The notes beneath the pieces were generated by a model. The model did no database searches. It saw only the letters and a program-made list of their open reading frames with translations, and had not been told where the DNA came from. Made by a program: the position numbers and the translations under genes. Positions 1 through 9,318 of a DNA stretch of 64,000 nucleotides are shown here, in pieces. This DNA is from Hyphobacterium sp. CCMP332 (lineage in GTDB: Bacteria; Bacteroidota; Bacteroidia; Cytophagales; CCMP332): contig CP058647.1 of assembly GCA_014323545.1 (NCBI GenBank), positions 2,582,001 to 2,646,000 on the forward strand, written 5' to 3'. Each line of letters opens with the position of its first letter. Position 1 is the stretch's first letter.

Positions 1-61
1 TATTTATCGGATTTGGCAGGATATTTTTTTATCCATTTTTTTTGATCTGGAATAAAAGAGA

Positions 62-403
62 CTATTTTTTGAATAGATATCTTTTGCTGTTGTCACCACC
101 GCAGGAATTTTCAAGTATCCATCCTTCGGAGTACAACTGATTAAATTTTTTCGTGATTATCGCACCATTTTTTTCTATGCTTTCTTTACCCACCAATCCG
201 TTTAATGAAATGATTTCTGACTTGCCATTGGGGTAACTTAAATAAATACCGGAAACATCCATTCCACCATCAAATGAAAAAATTACTTCAACGACGAGGA
301 TTTCAAAATCTTTCTGAGATTTTTGCCCATAACTGTCAAGACTTGTTGACAGAATTAAAGCGAATAGCAAAAATAAAACATAAGGTCTTAAAGCTGATTT
401 CAT
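62..403 (-). CDS. small secreted protein of unknown function
   Basis: A 113-residue protein whose first 26 or so residues form a clear signal peptide (hydrophobic LFLLFALILST core, then SYGQ), so it should be exported to the periplasm or surface. The mature part is short and mixed, with a C-terminal Cys-Gly-Gly and a basic end; the single Cys makes a disulfide within one chain impossible. It is divergent from the protease gene at 571 and shares its intergenic region. I do not recognise a family. The ATG at 403 gives the full signal peptide. Confidence 0.6.
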   Translation of the reverse strand: MKSALRPYVLFLLFALILSTSLDSYGQKSQKDFEILVVEVIFSFDGGMDVSGIYLSYPNGKSEIISLNGLVGKESIEKNGAIITKKFNQLYSEGWILENSCGGDNSKRYLFKK

Positions 404-544
404 AATCTTATTTTTTGAGGAGCTGATAAATCTGCATTTTTACATCTCAATATACAAGATATTCGTAATATTATGAACTGACTGAAATTAGCTCAGGTTA
501 TCAATTGCAAGATTAAAAACAATAATCGTTCTTATTTCGGAATT

Positions 545-552
545 TATCTTTG
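545..552 (+). promoter_or_regulatory. -7 element (TAnnTTTG) before the C-terminal protease gene
   Basis: TATCTTTG matches the Bacteroidota -7 consensus exactly. No good TTTG is seen 19 bases upstream. A start of transcription near 557 would lie downstream of the possible TTG start at 550 and so supports the ATG at 571. Confidence 0.35.
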
Positions 553-570
553 GAATTACACCAACTCCTT

Positions 571-2682
571 ATGAAGAATAAAGCTCTAATAACTTTATTA
601 TTTCTTTCAATCCTGGTCTTGTTTAACTCAGGCAAGCCCGAATTCACTGATCAAAAAGATCAGATACTCCTTAAATTAGTTTACAATAGTTTAAATGCTA
701 ACCACTACCAACCCAGAGATGTTAATGACAACTATTCAGAAGACGTTTTCGACTTATACCTCAAAAGGTTAGATTATAGTAAAAGATTTTTTCTAGAGGA
801 GGATATAGACAAGCTGAAATCATTCAGAACGGACATTGATGATGAAATCAAATCTTCGGAATACAAATTTCTCGACCTTTCCATAGAACTGTTGAATAAA
901 AGAATTGATGAGGCAAAAAGTTATTATGAAGTAGCATTAAAAAAGCCTTTTGATTATTCCCAGAATGAAAATTTTGAGACCGACTCAGACAAACGCTCCT
1001 ATGCTAAAACCAAAAAAGAATTAAAGGAAAGATGGTTTTACAGTATGAAATACGAAACACTCATTCGTCTTAATTCCACTTTCACAAGTAACGAAGATAA
1101 AGTCAAAGAAGAACAGAAAAGCTTTGCTGAATTGGAAGAAAAGGCCAGAAAAAAGGTTTTGGACAACACGGAAAAATGGTTTGATCGCCTGGCTAAGCAA
1201 GAGCGGGAGGATTGGATTTCATTATATATAAATACGCTGGCCAATGTTTATGATCCACATACCGGGTATTTCCCGCCAAAAGATAAGGAGGATTTTGACA
1301 TCGAAATGTCCGGGCGATTTGAAGGAATTGGAGCACGCCTTATGCAAAAAGACGATTACATAGAAATCACTGAAATTATTCCGGGCAGCGCAAGCTGGAA
1401 ACAAGGCGAATTAGAGGCCGGTGATTTGATCCTGGAAGTTGGCTCGGGTGATGAATTAATCGATGTGGTAGGAATGAGGGTGGATCATGCTGTAAAATAT
1501 ATACGCGGGCCTAAAGGCACTGAGGTTCGTCTTACGGTCAAGAAAAAAGACGGAGTCATAAAAATTATTCCGATTATTCGAGATGTTGTTGAACTTGAAC
1601 AAACCTATGCTCGCTCAAGCGTATTAAAAAATCCTCAGGTGGAAAATGGGGTAGGCTATGTTTATTTGCCAAAATTCTATGCAAATTTTAATAGCGAAGA
1701 TGGCCGAACTTCTTCGGGAGATGTTAAGGCAGAAATAGAAAAACTAAAAAAAGAAAACGTATCAGGAATAATCATTGACCTGAGAAATAATGGTGGTGGC
1801 TCATTACAGGACGTTGTTAAGATTGCAGGACTATTTATTGAAAGCGGACCTATTGTTCAGGTTAAAGCCAGAAACCGGCCCCCATATATATTGAGAGATA
1901 CAGATCCTGAGGTAGTTTATGATGGGCCATTGGTAATAATGACCAACTTTTTTAGTGCATCTGCCTCTGAAATTCTGGCAGCTGCAATGCAGGATTATCA
2001 CAGAGGTATTGTAATTGGAAGCGAATCGACTTTCGGCAAAGGAACCGTTCAAAGTTTTGTTGATCTCGACCGCTATGTAAATGTTTTGAGAAATAAAGAT
2101 GAATCAGATGACTTTCCGTCATTGGGGTCTATAAAAATGACCTTTCAGAAATTTTATAGAATTGATGGTCGGTCTACACAATTAAGAGGGGTAAGGCCTG
2201 ACATAATTCTACCGGATACTTATGAAAAAATTGACCTGGGTGAAAAGGAACAGGATTTTGCTTTGGCCTGGGATGAAATTCCTCAGTCCGATTATGAAAC
2301 AGCATTTCCCGAAGCGTTTATGGATAAATTGAGTCTTGCTAAACAAAAAAGCAATTCAAGGATCGATACAAGTACTGTTTTTAAAATAATCCACGAAAAT
2401 GCCTTAAGACTCAAAAAACAAAGAGAAGAGACACTAATTTCCCTGAACTTTGATAAATATCGTGCATTTCAAGAAAAGAGAAAAGAAGAGAATAAATCGA
2501 TTGAAAAAACTAAATCGAAAATAAAAACACTTCAAATACTCCCAATAGAAGAGGATAAATTATTGATGGAACAGGACTCTGTTTTCAGTGCAAAAAGAGA
2601 AAAATGGTTTAATAATCTTAAAAAGGACTATTACGTCAATGAAGCTGTTAATGTGATTGGTGATATAAACAGTGTCAATTAA
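571..2682 (+). CDS. prc: carboxy-terminal processing protease (S41, Prc/Tsp type)
   Basis: A 703-residue periplasmic serine protease that degrades or trims proteins from their C terminus. A signal peptide occupies residues 1-20. A long helical N-terminal region (to about 220) precedes a PDZ domain (about 240-335, with FEGIGARL and a GDLILEV turn) and the S41 core (about 350-550). The nucleophile sits in the SASASE box (Ser464) and the general-base Lys is Lys490 in FGKGTVQ; this Ser-Lys dyad is the family's catalytic pair. Length and order match E. coli Prc rather than the shorter CtpA. A TTG seven codons upstream is possible, but ATG 571 starts exactly at the signal peptide and fits the -7 element at 545. 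It ends interlocked with the rhodanese gene. Confidence 0.9.
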   Translation: MKNKALITLLFLSILVLFNSGKPEFTDQKDQILLKLVYNSLNANHYQPRDVNDNYSEDVFDLYLKRLDYSKRFFLEEDIDKLKSFRTDIDDEIKSSEYKFLDLSIELLNKRIDEAKSYYEVALKKPFDYSQNENFETDSDKRSYAKTKKELKERWFYSMKYETLIRLNSTFTSNEDKVKEEQKSFAELEEKARKKVLDNTEKWFDRLAKQEREDWISLYINTLANVYDPHTGYFPPKDKEDFDIEMSGRFEGIGARLMQKDDYIEITEIIPGSASWKQGELEAGDLILEVGSGDELIDVVGMRVDHAVKYIRGPKGTEVRLTVKKKDGVIKIIPIIRDVVELEQTYARSSVLKNPQVENGVGYVYLPKFYANFNSEDGRTSSGDVKAEIEKLKKENVSGIIIDLRNNGGGSLQDVVKIAGLFIESGPIVQVKARNRPPYILRDTDPEVVYDGPLVIMTNFFSASASEILAAAMQDYHRGIVIGSESTFGKGTVQSFVDLDRYVNVLRNKDESDDFPSLGSIKMTFQKFYRIDGRSTQLRGVRPDIILPDTYEKIDLGEKEQDFALAWDEIPQSDYETAFPEAFMDKLSLAKQKSNSRIDTSTVFKIIHENALRLKKQREETLISLNFDKYRAFQEKRKEENKSIEKTKSKIKTLQILPIEEDKLLMEQDSVFSAKREKWFNNLKKDYYVNEAVNVIGDINSVN

Positions 2683-3071
2683 TCTTTGGCAATGGTTTTT
2701 CCTGCGGCTGTCCAGGCTCTAATTCCTCCCTTTAAATCTATAATCTGGGTGAATCCCAGTTTGCTTAATTTATCCGAAGCATTAGCGCTTCTTCCTCCGG
2801 ATGCGCAATACAGCATTACCGGTTTAGATTTATCGAGTTGTAGCATTCTTGTTTCAAAATCCGAATCGTAGAAATTTATATTCTCTGAACCCAAAATGTG
2901 ACCCTGATTATATTCTTTTGGCGTTCTGATATCGACAAGTTGAACATTTTCAATTTCAGAAATACTTGCTTCATATTGTTTTGGGTCAAGTACTTTAATA
3001 TTCTGGCCATTGACCTGGCAGGAAAAGCTATTTACTATTACTAGGATTGTAATAAATGTTAGATGCTTCAT
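2679..3071 (-). CDS. exported rhodanese-domain protein
   Basis: A single rhodanese domain of about 95 residues behind a signal peptide. The active-site loop is intact: Cys89 in CASGGRS, the six-residue loop typical of sulfur-carrying rhodaneses, with the upstream VDIRTPKEYNQGHI motif. It should act in the periplasm, probably transferring sulfur or sensing thiols; the substrate cannot be read from sequence. Ser-Phe-Ser-Cys at residues 15-18 could be a weak lipobox, so lipid anchoring is possible. Its stop codon overlaps that of the protease gene by four bases. Confidence 0.85.
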   Translation of the reverse strand: MKHLTFITILVIVNSFSCQVNGQNIKVLDPKQYEASISEIENVQLVDIRTPKEYNQGHILGSENINFYDSDFETRMLQLDKSKPVMLYCASGGRSANASDKLSKLGFTQIIDLKGGIRAWTAAGKTIAKD

Positions 3072-3083
3072 TTTGATATTTAG

Positions 3084-3114
3084 TTTGATCTACAAACATA
3101 GTTGGTATTTTTTG
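3084..3114 (+). promoter_or_regulatory. possible promoter of the MFS transporter gene
   Basis: TTTG (3084-3087), 18 bases, then TATTTTTTG (3106-3114): a Bacteroidota promoter with one extra base in the -7 element. It lies upstream of the stretch 3154-3234 that appears to encode the missing N terminus of the transporter. Confidence 0.3.
3093..3100 (-). promoter_or_regulatory. -7 element of the rhodanese gene
   Basis: Reading leftwards, TATGTTTG matches TAnnTTTG and lies 21 bases before the ATG at 3071. No TTTG is seen at the -33 position. Confidence 0.35.
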
Positions 3115-3165
3115 AGTTCTTATCCTGTAAAATTTTATTCCTTTGCCATCTAAATTGAGGTCATC

Positions 3166-4365
3166 CTGAAAAATTTTTTCTCCAAAGAGAGAATTCTCTT
3201 ACTCATTCTTGCGTCTTCACAGTTCACCCATATTATGGACTTCATGATAATGATGCCATTAGGGCCTCAACTTATGCGAATTTTTGGAATTTCTCCGGGA
3301 GAATTTTCCTTACTGGTTTCCGCTTACACCTTTAGTGCAGGTATTATTGGATTTGTGGCTACTTTTTTTCTCGATCGATTTGATCGCAGGTCAGCCATAT
3401 TATTCATTTATGCAGGCTTCATAATCGGAACTATGGCCTGTGCATTTTCACCGAATTATTTGATTTTGCTAATGTGTCGCTCGCTCACCGGTGCCTTTGG
3501 CGGGATTTTGGGAGCTCTGGTCTTATCCATTGTCGGAGATGCGATTCCACATGAAAGAAGAGGAGCAGCCATAGGAACCGTCATGGCAGCATTCTCCGCC
3601 GCCTCTGTGTTTGGTGTTCCTTTTGGTCTTTACCTGGCGAGCATATTCAATTGGCATAGCCCATTTATATTCCTCGGTATCGCCGGAGTATTAATATGGA
3701 TACTTTTGTTCAGGATAATGCCTGTAATGCGGGATCATTTAGAAGAGAAAAGCGAAAGAAAAGGGCCACTAACTATTATTCTTGATTTCGCTAAGGACAA
3801 AAATGTAATCAATGCCTTATTATTTACAATTTGTCTCATTATGGGGCAGTTTTCTGTAATTCCTTTTATCAGTCCATATATGGTTAAGAATGTTGGATTT
3901 ACAGAGATACAATTATCTTATATCTACCTGATAGGAGGGGGTTTGACCTTCTTTTCATCTCCATTGATCGGTAAACTGGCAGATAGATATGGCAAAATAA
4001 ATGTGTTTACAACATTTGGTGTTCTGGCAATTATACCCATCCTTTTTACTACACATTTACCTCCGGTTTCTATATTCCTCGCATTGCTGGTTACATCCTC
4101 ATTTTTTGTCATTGTTTCGGGAAGAATGATTCCTGCCACTACCATGGTTACTTCTGTAGTACTTCCCAGAAAGAGGGGTAGTTTTATGAGTTTGAGAACT
4201 GCTGTTCTTCAAATGACTTCGGGAACGGCCAGCCTCATCGCCGGTTTGATTATTATTGAATCTGAAAACGGTGAATTGCTCAATTATGACTATGTAGGCT
4301 ATTTTGCAGTCTTTTTTAGTTTGATAGCCCTTTATTTTGGAAGAAAGCTAAAAGTTGCTGATTAA
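3166..4365 (+). CDS. MFS transporter (drug or sugar efflux type)
   Basis: A 12-helix major facilitator, substrate unknown. Motif A of the 2-3 loop is present (FLDRFDRR), and a second copy appears in the C-terminal half (GKLADRYGK). The first ATG (3235) falls in the middle of helix 1; the reading frame stays open back to 3154, and the extra codons read KNFFSKERILLLILASSQF then THIM, which completes helix 1. No ATG, GTG or TTG exists in that stretch. A CTG at 3166 lies 5 bases after GAGG and is my preferred start, giving 399 residues; ATT at 3154 is the alternative. The gene ends four bases inside the lipid kinase gene. Confidence 0.8.
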   Translation: MKNFFSKERILLLILASSQFTHIMDFMIMMPLGPQLMRIFGISPGEFSLLVSAYTFSAGIIGFVATFFLDRFDRRSAILFIYAGFIIGTMACAFSPNYLILLMCRSLTGAFGGILGALVLSIVGDAIPHERRGAAIGTVMAAFSAASVFGVPFGLYLASIFNWHSPFIFLGIAGVLIWILLFRIMPVMRDHLEEKSERKGPLTIILDFAKDKNVINALLFTICLIMGQFSVIPFISPYMVKNVGFTEIQLSYIYLIGGGLTFFSSPLIGKLADRYGKINVFTTFGVLAIIPILFTTHLPPVSIFLALLVTSSFFVIVSGRMIPATTMVTSVVLPRKRGSFMSLRTAVLQMTSGTASLIAGLIIIESENGELLNYDYVGYFAVFFSLIALYFGRKLKVAD

Positions 4366-5231
4366 TAAATCACTTTTATTTTTTTGGGCAGTATTTTAAT
4401 ATTTAATGAACCGTTCATTTCGTAGGGGTCACCATCAAGATGTACGGGTCCGGGATTTCTATCTATACTGATTTCTGAAAGAGTTAGCGTTTCAAGATAT
4501 TTCGATTTATCTAAACTTTTGGTAAACAATCTGAATGCGATTGGTAAAGCCATTATCAATGGAAAAGGCTTCATTATACAAATATTTAATTTTCCATCTT
4601 TCACACTTGCCTGAGGAGCAATAAAAGCATTATTCCCATATTGAGATGCATTTGCAAATGTGATCATATAAGCTTCTTTTTCAATTACTGAATGGCCAAA
4701 TTTAAGTCGGTATATTTCCGGAGTATAATTAAATACACGATTAATTACCTTCTTAACATAGCCCCAGAACCCTGTTGAATCTCTTTTTGCAAATTCTTTA
4801 CCAATTAATGCATCGAACCCAACACCAGCAGTGCATAAAAAATAATTGCCATTTACTGAAGCGACATCTATTTGTTTAACCTCAGAAATTAAAAGTCTTT
4901 TAATGGCCTTTTTTTTATCAAGAGGAATTTTTAAATGCCTGGCCAATCCATTACCCGAACCTGAAGGAATAATTCCTAATACCTTATCTTTTCTCAACAC
5001 TAATTCTGCCAAAAAATTAATTGTTCCGTCTCCACCAACTGCAACCAATACTTCAGCTTCCGATAAATTAATATCTCTTATCAGTTGGTCTTTTTCATTG
5101 GCTTCTTTCCAAACCAAGTATTCGAAATGATAATCTTTAGGTTTAATTTGTTCTAGAATTTCAATACAATTTGACTTTGCAGAACCTGAAACCGGATTGA
5201 TCAGAAATAATATATGTTTGAAATTATTCAT
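4362..5231 (-). CDS. diacylglycerol/sphingosine kinase-family lipid kinase
   Basis: A 289-residue soluble lipid kinase of the YegS/DgkB family, which phosphorylates a lipid hydroxyl with ATP. The nucleotide-binding GGDGT motif is at residues 66-70 and the family signature GSGNGLARHL at 91-100; VHLDGDPYE near the C terminus is the typical second lobe motif. It is the last gene of a coupled trio with a glycosyltransferase (8-base overlap) and a small protein, which suggests action on the same lipid or glycolipid. The true acceptor lipid is unknown. Confidence 0.85.
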   Translation of the reverse strand: MNNFKHILFLINPVSGSAKSNCIEILEQIKPKDYHFEYLVWKEANEKDQLIRDINLSEAEVLVAVGGDGTINFLAELVLRKDKVLGIIPSGSGNGLARHLKIPLDKKKAIKRLLISEVKQIDVASVNGNYFLCTAGVGFDALIGKEFAKRDSTGFWGYVKKVINRVFNYTPEIYRLKFGHSVIEKEAYMITFANASQYGNNAFIAPQASVKDGKLNICIMKPFPLIMALPIAFRLFTKSLDKSKYLETLTLSEISIDRNPGPVHLDGDPYEMNGSLNIKILPKKIKVIY

Positions 5232-6318
5232 TGATAACTCTATTGATCAATCTTAAAATTTTAGAATCAGCCTGATTGGCCCAATTCTTAAAAATATTCA
5301 TTGACCTGGCTCCATCCTTTAGGTAATCCATTAATTTATCTATATCGAAGTGATCAGAATAAACACCTGCTCCGGCTTTGTACGCATCTCTTGAATTAAC
5401 GAATTGCTCATAATGCCCTTCAACAGGAACCATTAATACAGGTTTATTTAGAAACATGGCTTCGCATACCGATTCAAAACCTGCTGTACTAACCAATGCC
5501 ATACACCCAGACATCATATTTAAAAATTTTTCACCATTGAGTTGGTGATAGGTCAGGGTTTCATCAAATATTAATTCTTCCTCGACATCAGGATCATCGC
5601 TAAAACAATGAATCGCTATGCTTTTATTTTTTGCATGCCATTCCTCTATACTAGATTTATAACCTTTGTTCAACAAGTAGACCAGAATATAATCTCCATG
5701 GCGCACTTCTAAACTTTTTATTTCAGGTCTTAGTAATGGAGGAATAACAAATACATTATTTTTTCTATCATCTTCCATTTCATAAAATGAAAGGCCAAGT
5801 TTCGCCGAACTTTTGTAAGAAGTTAATGCGGAGAAGAATTGAAGTGATTTCCTTTCCAGGCGAAAGCCATTTGGCATTTTAAATCCCGAGTGTAATGTCA
5901 AATATTGATGTGCAATACAAATAGTTTTGAATGTTGGATTAAAGAACCTGTTATAAAGTCCAATGAGAGGTTCATAAAAATTAATGACAATATCCGGTCG
6001 GTATCTTTTTATGATTAAATCAATTTCTTTGAGACTGCCATAAAACTTTGGCAAAAGGCTTAGATTGAATGTTATTGATCGCCTTATGTCCAGACCTTTG
6101 TTTTGAGCATCCGTAATAAAATTGGGACTGCGAATTTCAAATATTTCGACTTCCAGTCCATCACGAACAAAGTTGGGTATTTTTCTTCTTGAACTTTTGC
6201 CTATGATTGCTCCAACCAGTTCAAATTTACCATTGTTAAGAATTTCTTTTAGGGCCAGTGATTGAGTCATATGCCCTCTGCCTTCTCCTTGAATTGCAAA
6301 AAGCACTCTTTTTTTCAT
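5224..6318 (-). CDS. GT-B glycosyltransferase, MurG/GT28-like
   Basis: A 364-residue two-lobed glycosyltransferase. The N terminus has the GEGRGHMTQ loop (residues 11-19) found in GT28-like enzymes that act on membrane lipids, and the C-terminal lobe has the sugar-nucleotide region (STAGFESVCEAMFLNKPVLMV is the recognisable block, near residue 280-300). It lacks signal peptide or membrane helices, as expected for a peripheral cytoplasmic enzyme. Its ATG overlaps the previous gene's stop by one base and its end overlaps the lipid kinase start. A role in making a glycolipid is inferred from this coupling; this is not MurG itself, which would sit in the division cluster. Confidence 0.75.
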   Translation of the reverse strand: MKKRVLFAIQGEGRGHMTQSLALKEILNNGKFELVGAIIGKSSRRKIPNFVRDGLEVEIFEIRSPNFITDAQNKGLDIRRSITFNLSLLPKFYGSLKEIDLIIKRYRPDIVINFYEPLIGLYNRFFNPTFKTICIAHQYLTLHSGFKMPNGFRLERKSLQFFSALTSYKSSAKLGLSFYEMEDDRKNNVFVIPPLLRPEIKSLEVRHGDYILVYLLNKGYKSSIEEWHAKNKSIAIHCFSDDPDVEEELIFDETLTYHQLNGEKFLNMMSGCMALVSTAGFESVCEAMFLNKPVLMVPVEGHYEQFVNSRDAYKAGAGVYSDHFDIDKLMDYLKDGARSMNIFKNWANQADSKILRLINRVINE

Positions 6319-6569
6319 CAGACTTGATCTTCAAGCTTTTTCAAAATTCCTTTCATTTCATTTTCTCCCAGATGAAATACTTCACCTTTATTGGTTTTTA
6401 CACCAATGACTTTTCTTTTGAGATTTGAATTTTCAAATGCTTCAATTGCTTCCAGAACTGAAGCGTCTTCACTAAAGGTATGGATTAACTTAAAAGGGCT
6501 GGGATTAATGCAAAGACCTTTTATCAGGTCTTTTAAATGTAATTTTTCCAAATTGAGATTGGACTTCAC
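6318..6569 (-). CDS. small protein of unknown function, first gene of the glycosyltransferase/lipid kinase trio
   Basis: An 83-residue cytoplasmic protein starting at a GTG. The middle (SEDASVLEAIEAFE) resembles the start of a CBS half-repeat, but the protein is too short for a full CBS pair and I do not assign a domain. The TGATG overlap with the glycosyltransferase shows translational coupling. Its start codon is only 11 bases after the sdhB terminator hairpin. Confidence 0.6.
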   Translation of the reverse strand: MKSNLNLEKLHLKDLIKGLCINPSPFKLIHTFSEDASVLEAIEAFENSNLKRKVIGVKTNKGEVFHLGENEMKGILKKLEDQV

Positions 6570-6580
6570 AGGTCTAAAAT

Positions 6581-6612
6581 AAACAAAGCCGCTTTAAGCG
6601 GCTTTGTTTTTA
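6581..6612 (-). terminator. intrinsic terminator after sdhB
   Basis: AAACAAAGCCGC and GCGGCTTTGTTT form a 12-bp stem around a short AT loop, T-rich on both ends. It follows the sdhB stop and lies just before the GTG of the next gene on the same strand. Confidence 0.8.
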
Positions 6613-6626
6613 GTGTTAAACTTGCA

Positions 6627-7385
6627 TTAAGCTTTTATTTTTTGAGAAGAGAGGGATGCTCCGAAATATTCCCTGTTCATTCGGGCGATGTTTTTTAAAT
6701 CGATACCCTTGGGACATTCTGCAGAACAAGCGCCTGTATTAGTACAAGCACCAAATCCTTCAGCATCCATTTGAGCGATCATATTTTGTACCCGCTCTTT
6801 TTTCTCGACTTTACCCTGTGGCAACATTGCCATTTGCGAGACTTTCGCTGATACAAATAACATGGCTGATGCGTTTTTACAAGCGGCTACACATGCCCCA
6901 CATCCTATGCAAGTAGCAGCATCAAATGCCTCATCTGCAATATCTTTTGGAATAGGAATCTCGTTGGCATCAGGAGCACTACCTGTATTTGCCGAAATAA
7001 ATCCACCGGCTTGAATGACGCGGTCAAAAGCACTTCTGTCAACTGTTAAATCTTTAATTACCGGAAAGGCTTTTGCCCTCCATGGTTCGATATATATGGT
7101 GTCTCCATCTTTAAAACTTCTCATGTGCAATTGACAGGTAGTTACAAGATCGCCCGGGCCATGAGGACGACCATTAATATACATGCTGCACATGCCACAT
7201 ATTCCTTCGCGACAGTCATGATCAAATGTCACAGGATCTTCACCTTTTCTTAAAAGGTCCTCGTTCAATTCATCGATCATCTCAAGAAAAGACATATCTG
7301 GTGAGATATTGTCAATATCATAATCCACCATCTTTCCTTTACTATCGGCGTTTTTCTGTCTCCAGATTTTAAGTTTTAATTTCAT
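6627..7385 (-). CDS. sdhB: succinate dehydrogenase/fumarate reductase iron-sulfur subunit
   Basis: The 252-residue electron-transfer subunit linking the flavoprotein to the membrane quinone site. All three cluster sites are visible: [2Fe-2S] cysteines 58, 63, 66 and 84; a ferredoxin-like CxxCxxCxxxC at 159-169; and a second set at Cys214, Cys220 and Cys224-Pro. The second and third groups supply the [4Fe-4S] and [3Fe-4S] clusters. It is the last gene of sdhCAB, 13 bases after sdhA, and is followed by a terminator. Sequence alone does not decide between succinate oxidation and fumarate reduction. Confidence 0.95.
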   Translation of the reverse strand: MKLKLKIWRQKNADSKGKMVDYDIDNISPDMSFLEMIDELNEDLLRKGEDPVTFDHDCREGICGMCSMYINGRPHGPGDLVTTCQLHMRSFKDGDTIYIEPWRAKAFPVIKDLTVDRSAFDRVIQAGGFISANTGSAPDANEIPIPKDIADEAFDAATCIGCGACVAACKNASAMLFVSAKVSQMAMLPQGKVEKKERVQNMIAQMDAEGFGACTNTGACSAECPKGIDLKNIARMNREYFGASLSSQKIKA

Positions 7386-7398
7386 CTTTGATGTTTTT

Positions 7399-9312
7399 CT
7401 ATTTATAACTCCTCTGAGTCAACTTCACATTTTCAAATTTCAAATTTTCTTTTTCAAGAACCGGGTCCTTGTCATCACCGGCATATTTCCAGGCAGACAC
7501 ATATGAGAAATTTTCATCATCTCTCAAAGCTTCTCCTTCTGGTGTTTGATATTCTTCCCTGAAGTGTCCACCGCAGGACTCGTTTCTATCATGCGCATCG
7601 CGAATCATCAATTCTCCGAGTTCTAGGAAATCGGCAACGCGATTGGCTTTTTCGAGTGTCATATTCAGCTCTTCGTTGCTTCCAATGACTTTTACATTTT
7701 GCCAGAATTCTTTTCGTAGTTCCTGAACCATATTTAAGGCTTTTTCAAGACCTTCTTTAGTTCTTGACATTCCACAATAATCCCACATTATTTTTCCAAG
7801 CTCTCTGTGGATTTCGTCTACTGTCTTTTTACCATTGATTGACAGTAAAGTTTTGATCTTATTTTTCACATCCTCTTCTGCTTTTTTGAATTCAGGATGA
7901 TCTATATCTACTTTTTCATAAGGTAAAGTCGCCAGGTAATCACCTACAGTATAAGGAATTACAAAATAGCCATCAGCCAAGCCCTGCATAAGTGCTGATG
8001 CTCCTAACCTGTTCGCACCATGATCGGAGAAATTAGCTTCGCCGAGTGCGTATAGTCCGGGAATGCTTGTGCTTAAATTATAATCTACCCAAAGTCCCCC
8101 CATGGTATAATGCACGGCAGGATATATTTTCATTGGAACCTTGTAGGGATTTTCGTCGGTGATTTTTTCATACATCTGGAATAAGTTACCATACTTTGCA
8201 CGAATCACATCTTCGCCATCTCTTTTTATTGCATCTCTGAAATCAAGATAAACAGCAAGACCGCTTTCATTGACACCCCTTCCTTCATCACATACCATTT
8301 TAGCATTACGGGAAGCCACATCTCTCGGCACAAGATTTCCAAAGGAAGGGTACTTTCTTTCCAGGTAATAATCTCTTTCATTTTCTGGGATTTCATTAGG
8401 AGGTCGTTTATCTCCTTCTTTTTTAGGAACCCAAACCCGACCGTCATTTCTCAGAGATTCAGACATTAGCGTCAGTTTTGATTGATGCGTTCCTGTTACC
8501 GGAATACAGGTAGGGTGAATCTGTGTAAAACAAGGGTTAGCAAAGTTTGCTCCTTTTTTATATGCTCTCCAGGCTGCCGTAGCATTTGAACCCATGGCAT
8601 TTGTTGATAAATAAAATACATTACCATAGCCTCCTGTGCATAGCAATACAGCATGTGCAGAATGTGATTCAATCTTTCCGGTAATTAAATTTCGTACAAC
8701 TATACCGCGTGCTTTGCCGTCAACCACCACTACATCCAGCATTTCTGTTCTTGGGAACATTTGAATCTTTCCTGTAGAAATTTGTCTGGACATTTGAGAA
8801 TAGGCGCCCAGCAATAATTGCTGACCCGTTTGCCCTCTAGCGTAAAAGGTTCTTGAAACCTGAGCCCCACCAAAAGAACGGTTGGTGAGGTAGCCTCCAT
8901 ATTCCCTGGCAAATGGTACACCTTGAGCCACACATTGATCGATGATATCCACACTCACTTCTGCAAGTCTGTAAACATTGGCTTCACGAGAACGATAGTC
9001 ACCTCCTTTAATGGTATCGTAGAAAAGACGGTAAACACTATCTCCGTCATTTTGATAATTTTTAGCCGCATTAATTCCTCCCTGGGCAGCAATACTATGT
9101 GCACGTCGAGGACTGTCTTGAAAACAAAATGCTTTAACATTGTAGCCTAATTCCGCTAAAGTAGCAGCAGCTGAAGCTCCTGCCAGGCCGGTTCCAACCA
9201 CAATCACATCGTACTTCCTCTTATTGGCGGGATTAACAAGTTTGATATTAAACTTGTGTCTGTTCCACTTTTCGGCCAATGGCCCTTCAGGTATTTTAGA
9301 ATCTAATGACAT
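7399..9312 (-). CDS. sdhA: succinate dehydrogenase/fumarate reductase flavoprotein subunit
   Basis: The 637-residue FAD subunit that oxidises succinate or reduces fumarate. The dinucleotide fold is at residues 35-59 ([12 protein letters not shown]), and His72 in the [12 protein letters not shown] motif is the usual site of covalent FAD attachment. The substrate-site block with [10 protein letters not shown] and the capping-domain histidines and arginines is present. Length matches the type-B enzymes of Bacteroidota and Epsilonproteobacteria, longer than E. coli SdhA. It sits 6 bases after sdhC. Confidence 0.95.
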   Translation of the reverse strand: MSLDSKIPEGPLAEKWNRHKFNIKLVNPANKRKYDVIVVGTGLAGASAAATLAELGYNVKAFCFQDSPRRAHSIAAQGGINAAKNYQNDGDSVYRLFYDTIKGGDYRSREANVYRLAEVSVDIIDQCVAQGVPFAREYGGYLTNRSFGGAQVSRTFYARGQTGQQLLLGAYSQMSRQISTGKIQMFPRTEMLDVVVVDGKARGIVVRNLITGKIESHSAHAVLLCTGGYGNVFYLSTNAMGSNATAAWRAYKKGANFANPCFTQIHPTCIPVTGTHQSKLTLMSESLRNDGRVWVPKKEGDKRPPNEIPENERDYYLERKYPSFGNLVPRDVASRNAKMVCDEGRGVNESGLAVYLDFRDAIKRDGEDVIRAKYGNLFQMYEKITDENPYKVPMKIYPAVHYTMGGLWVDYNLSTSIPGLYALGEANFSDHGANRLGASALMQGLADGYFVIPYTVGDYLATLPYEKVDIDHPEFKKAEEDVKNKIKTLLSINGKKTVDEIHRELGKIMWDYCGMSRTKEGLEKALNMVQELRKEFWQNVKVIGSNEELNMTLEKANRVADFLELGELMIRDAHDRNESCGGHFREEYQTPEGEALRDDENFSYVSAWKYAGDDKDPVLEKENLKFENVKLTQRSYK

Positions 9313-9318
9313 GTTATT

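Noticed and set aside
1-61. Partial gene at the left edge
   Set aside because: The 61 bases hold no open frame with coding character; GGATA/TATCC could be a weak terminator for the small secreted protein gene but the arms are only five bases.
550-570. TTG start for the C-terminal protease
   Set aside because: It adds seven residues before a complete signal peptide and would lie upstream of the predicted transcription start.
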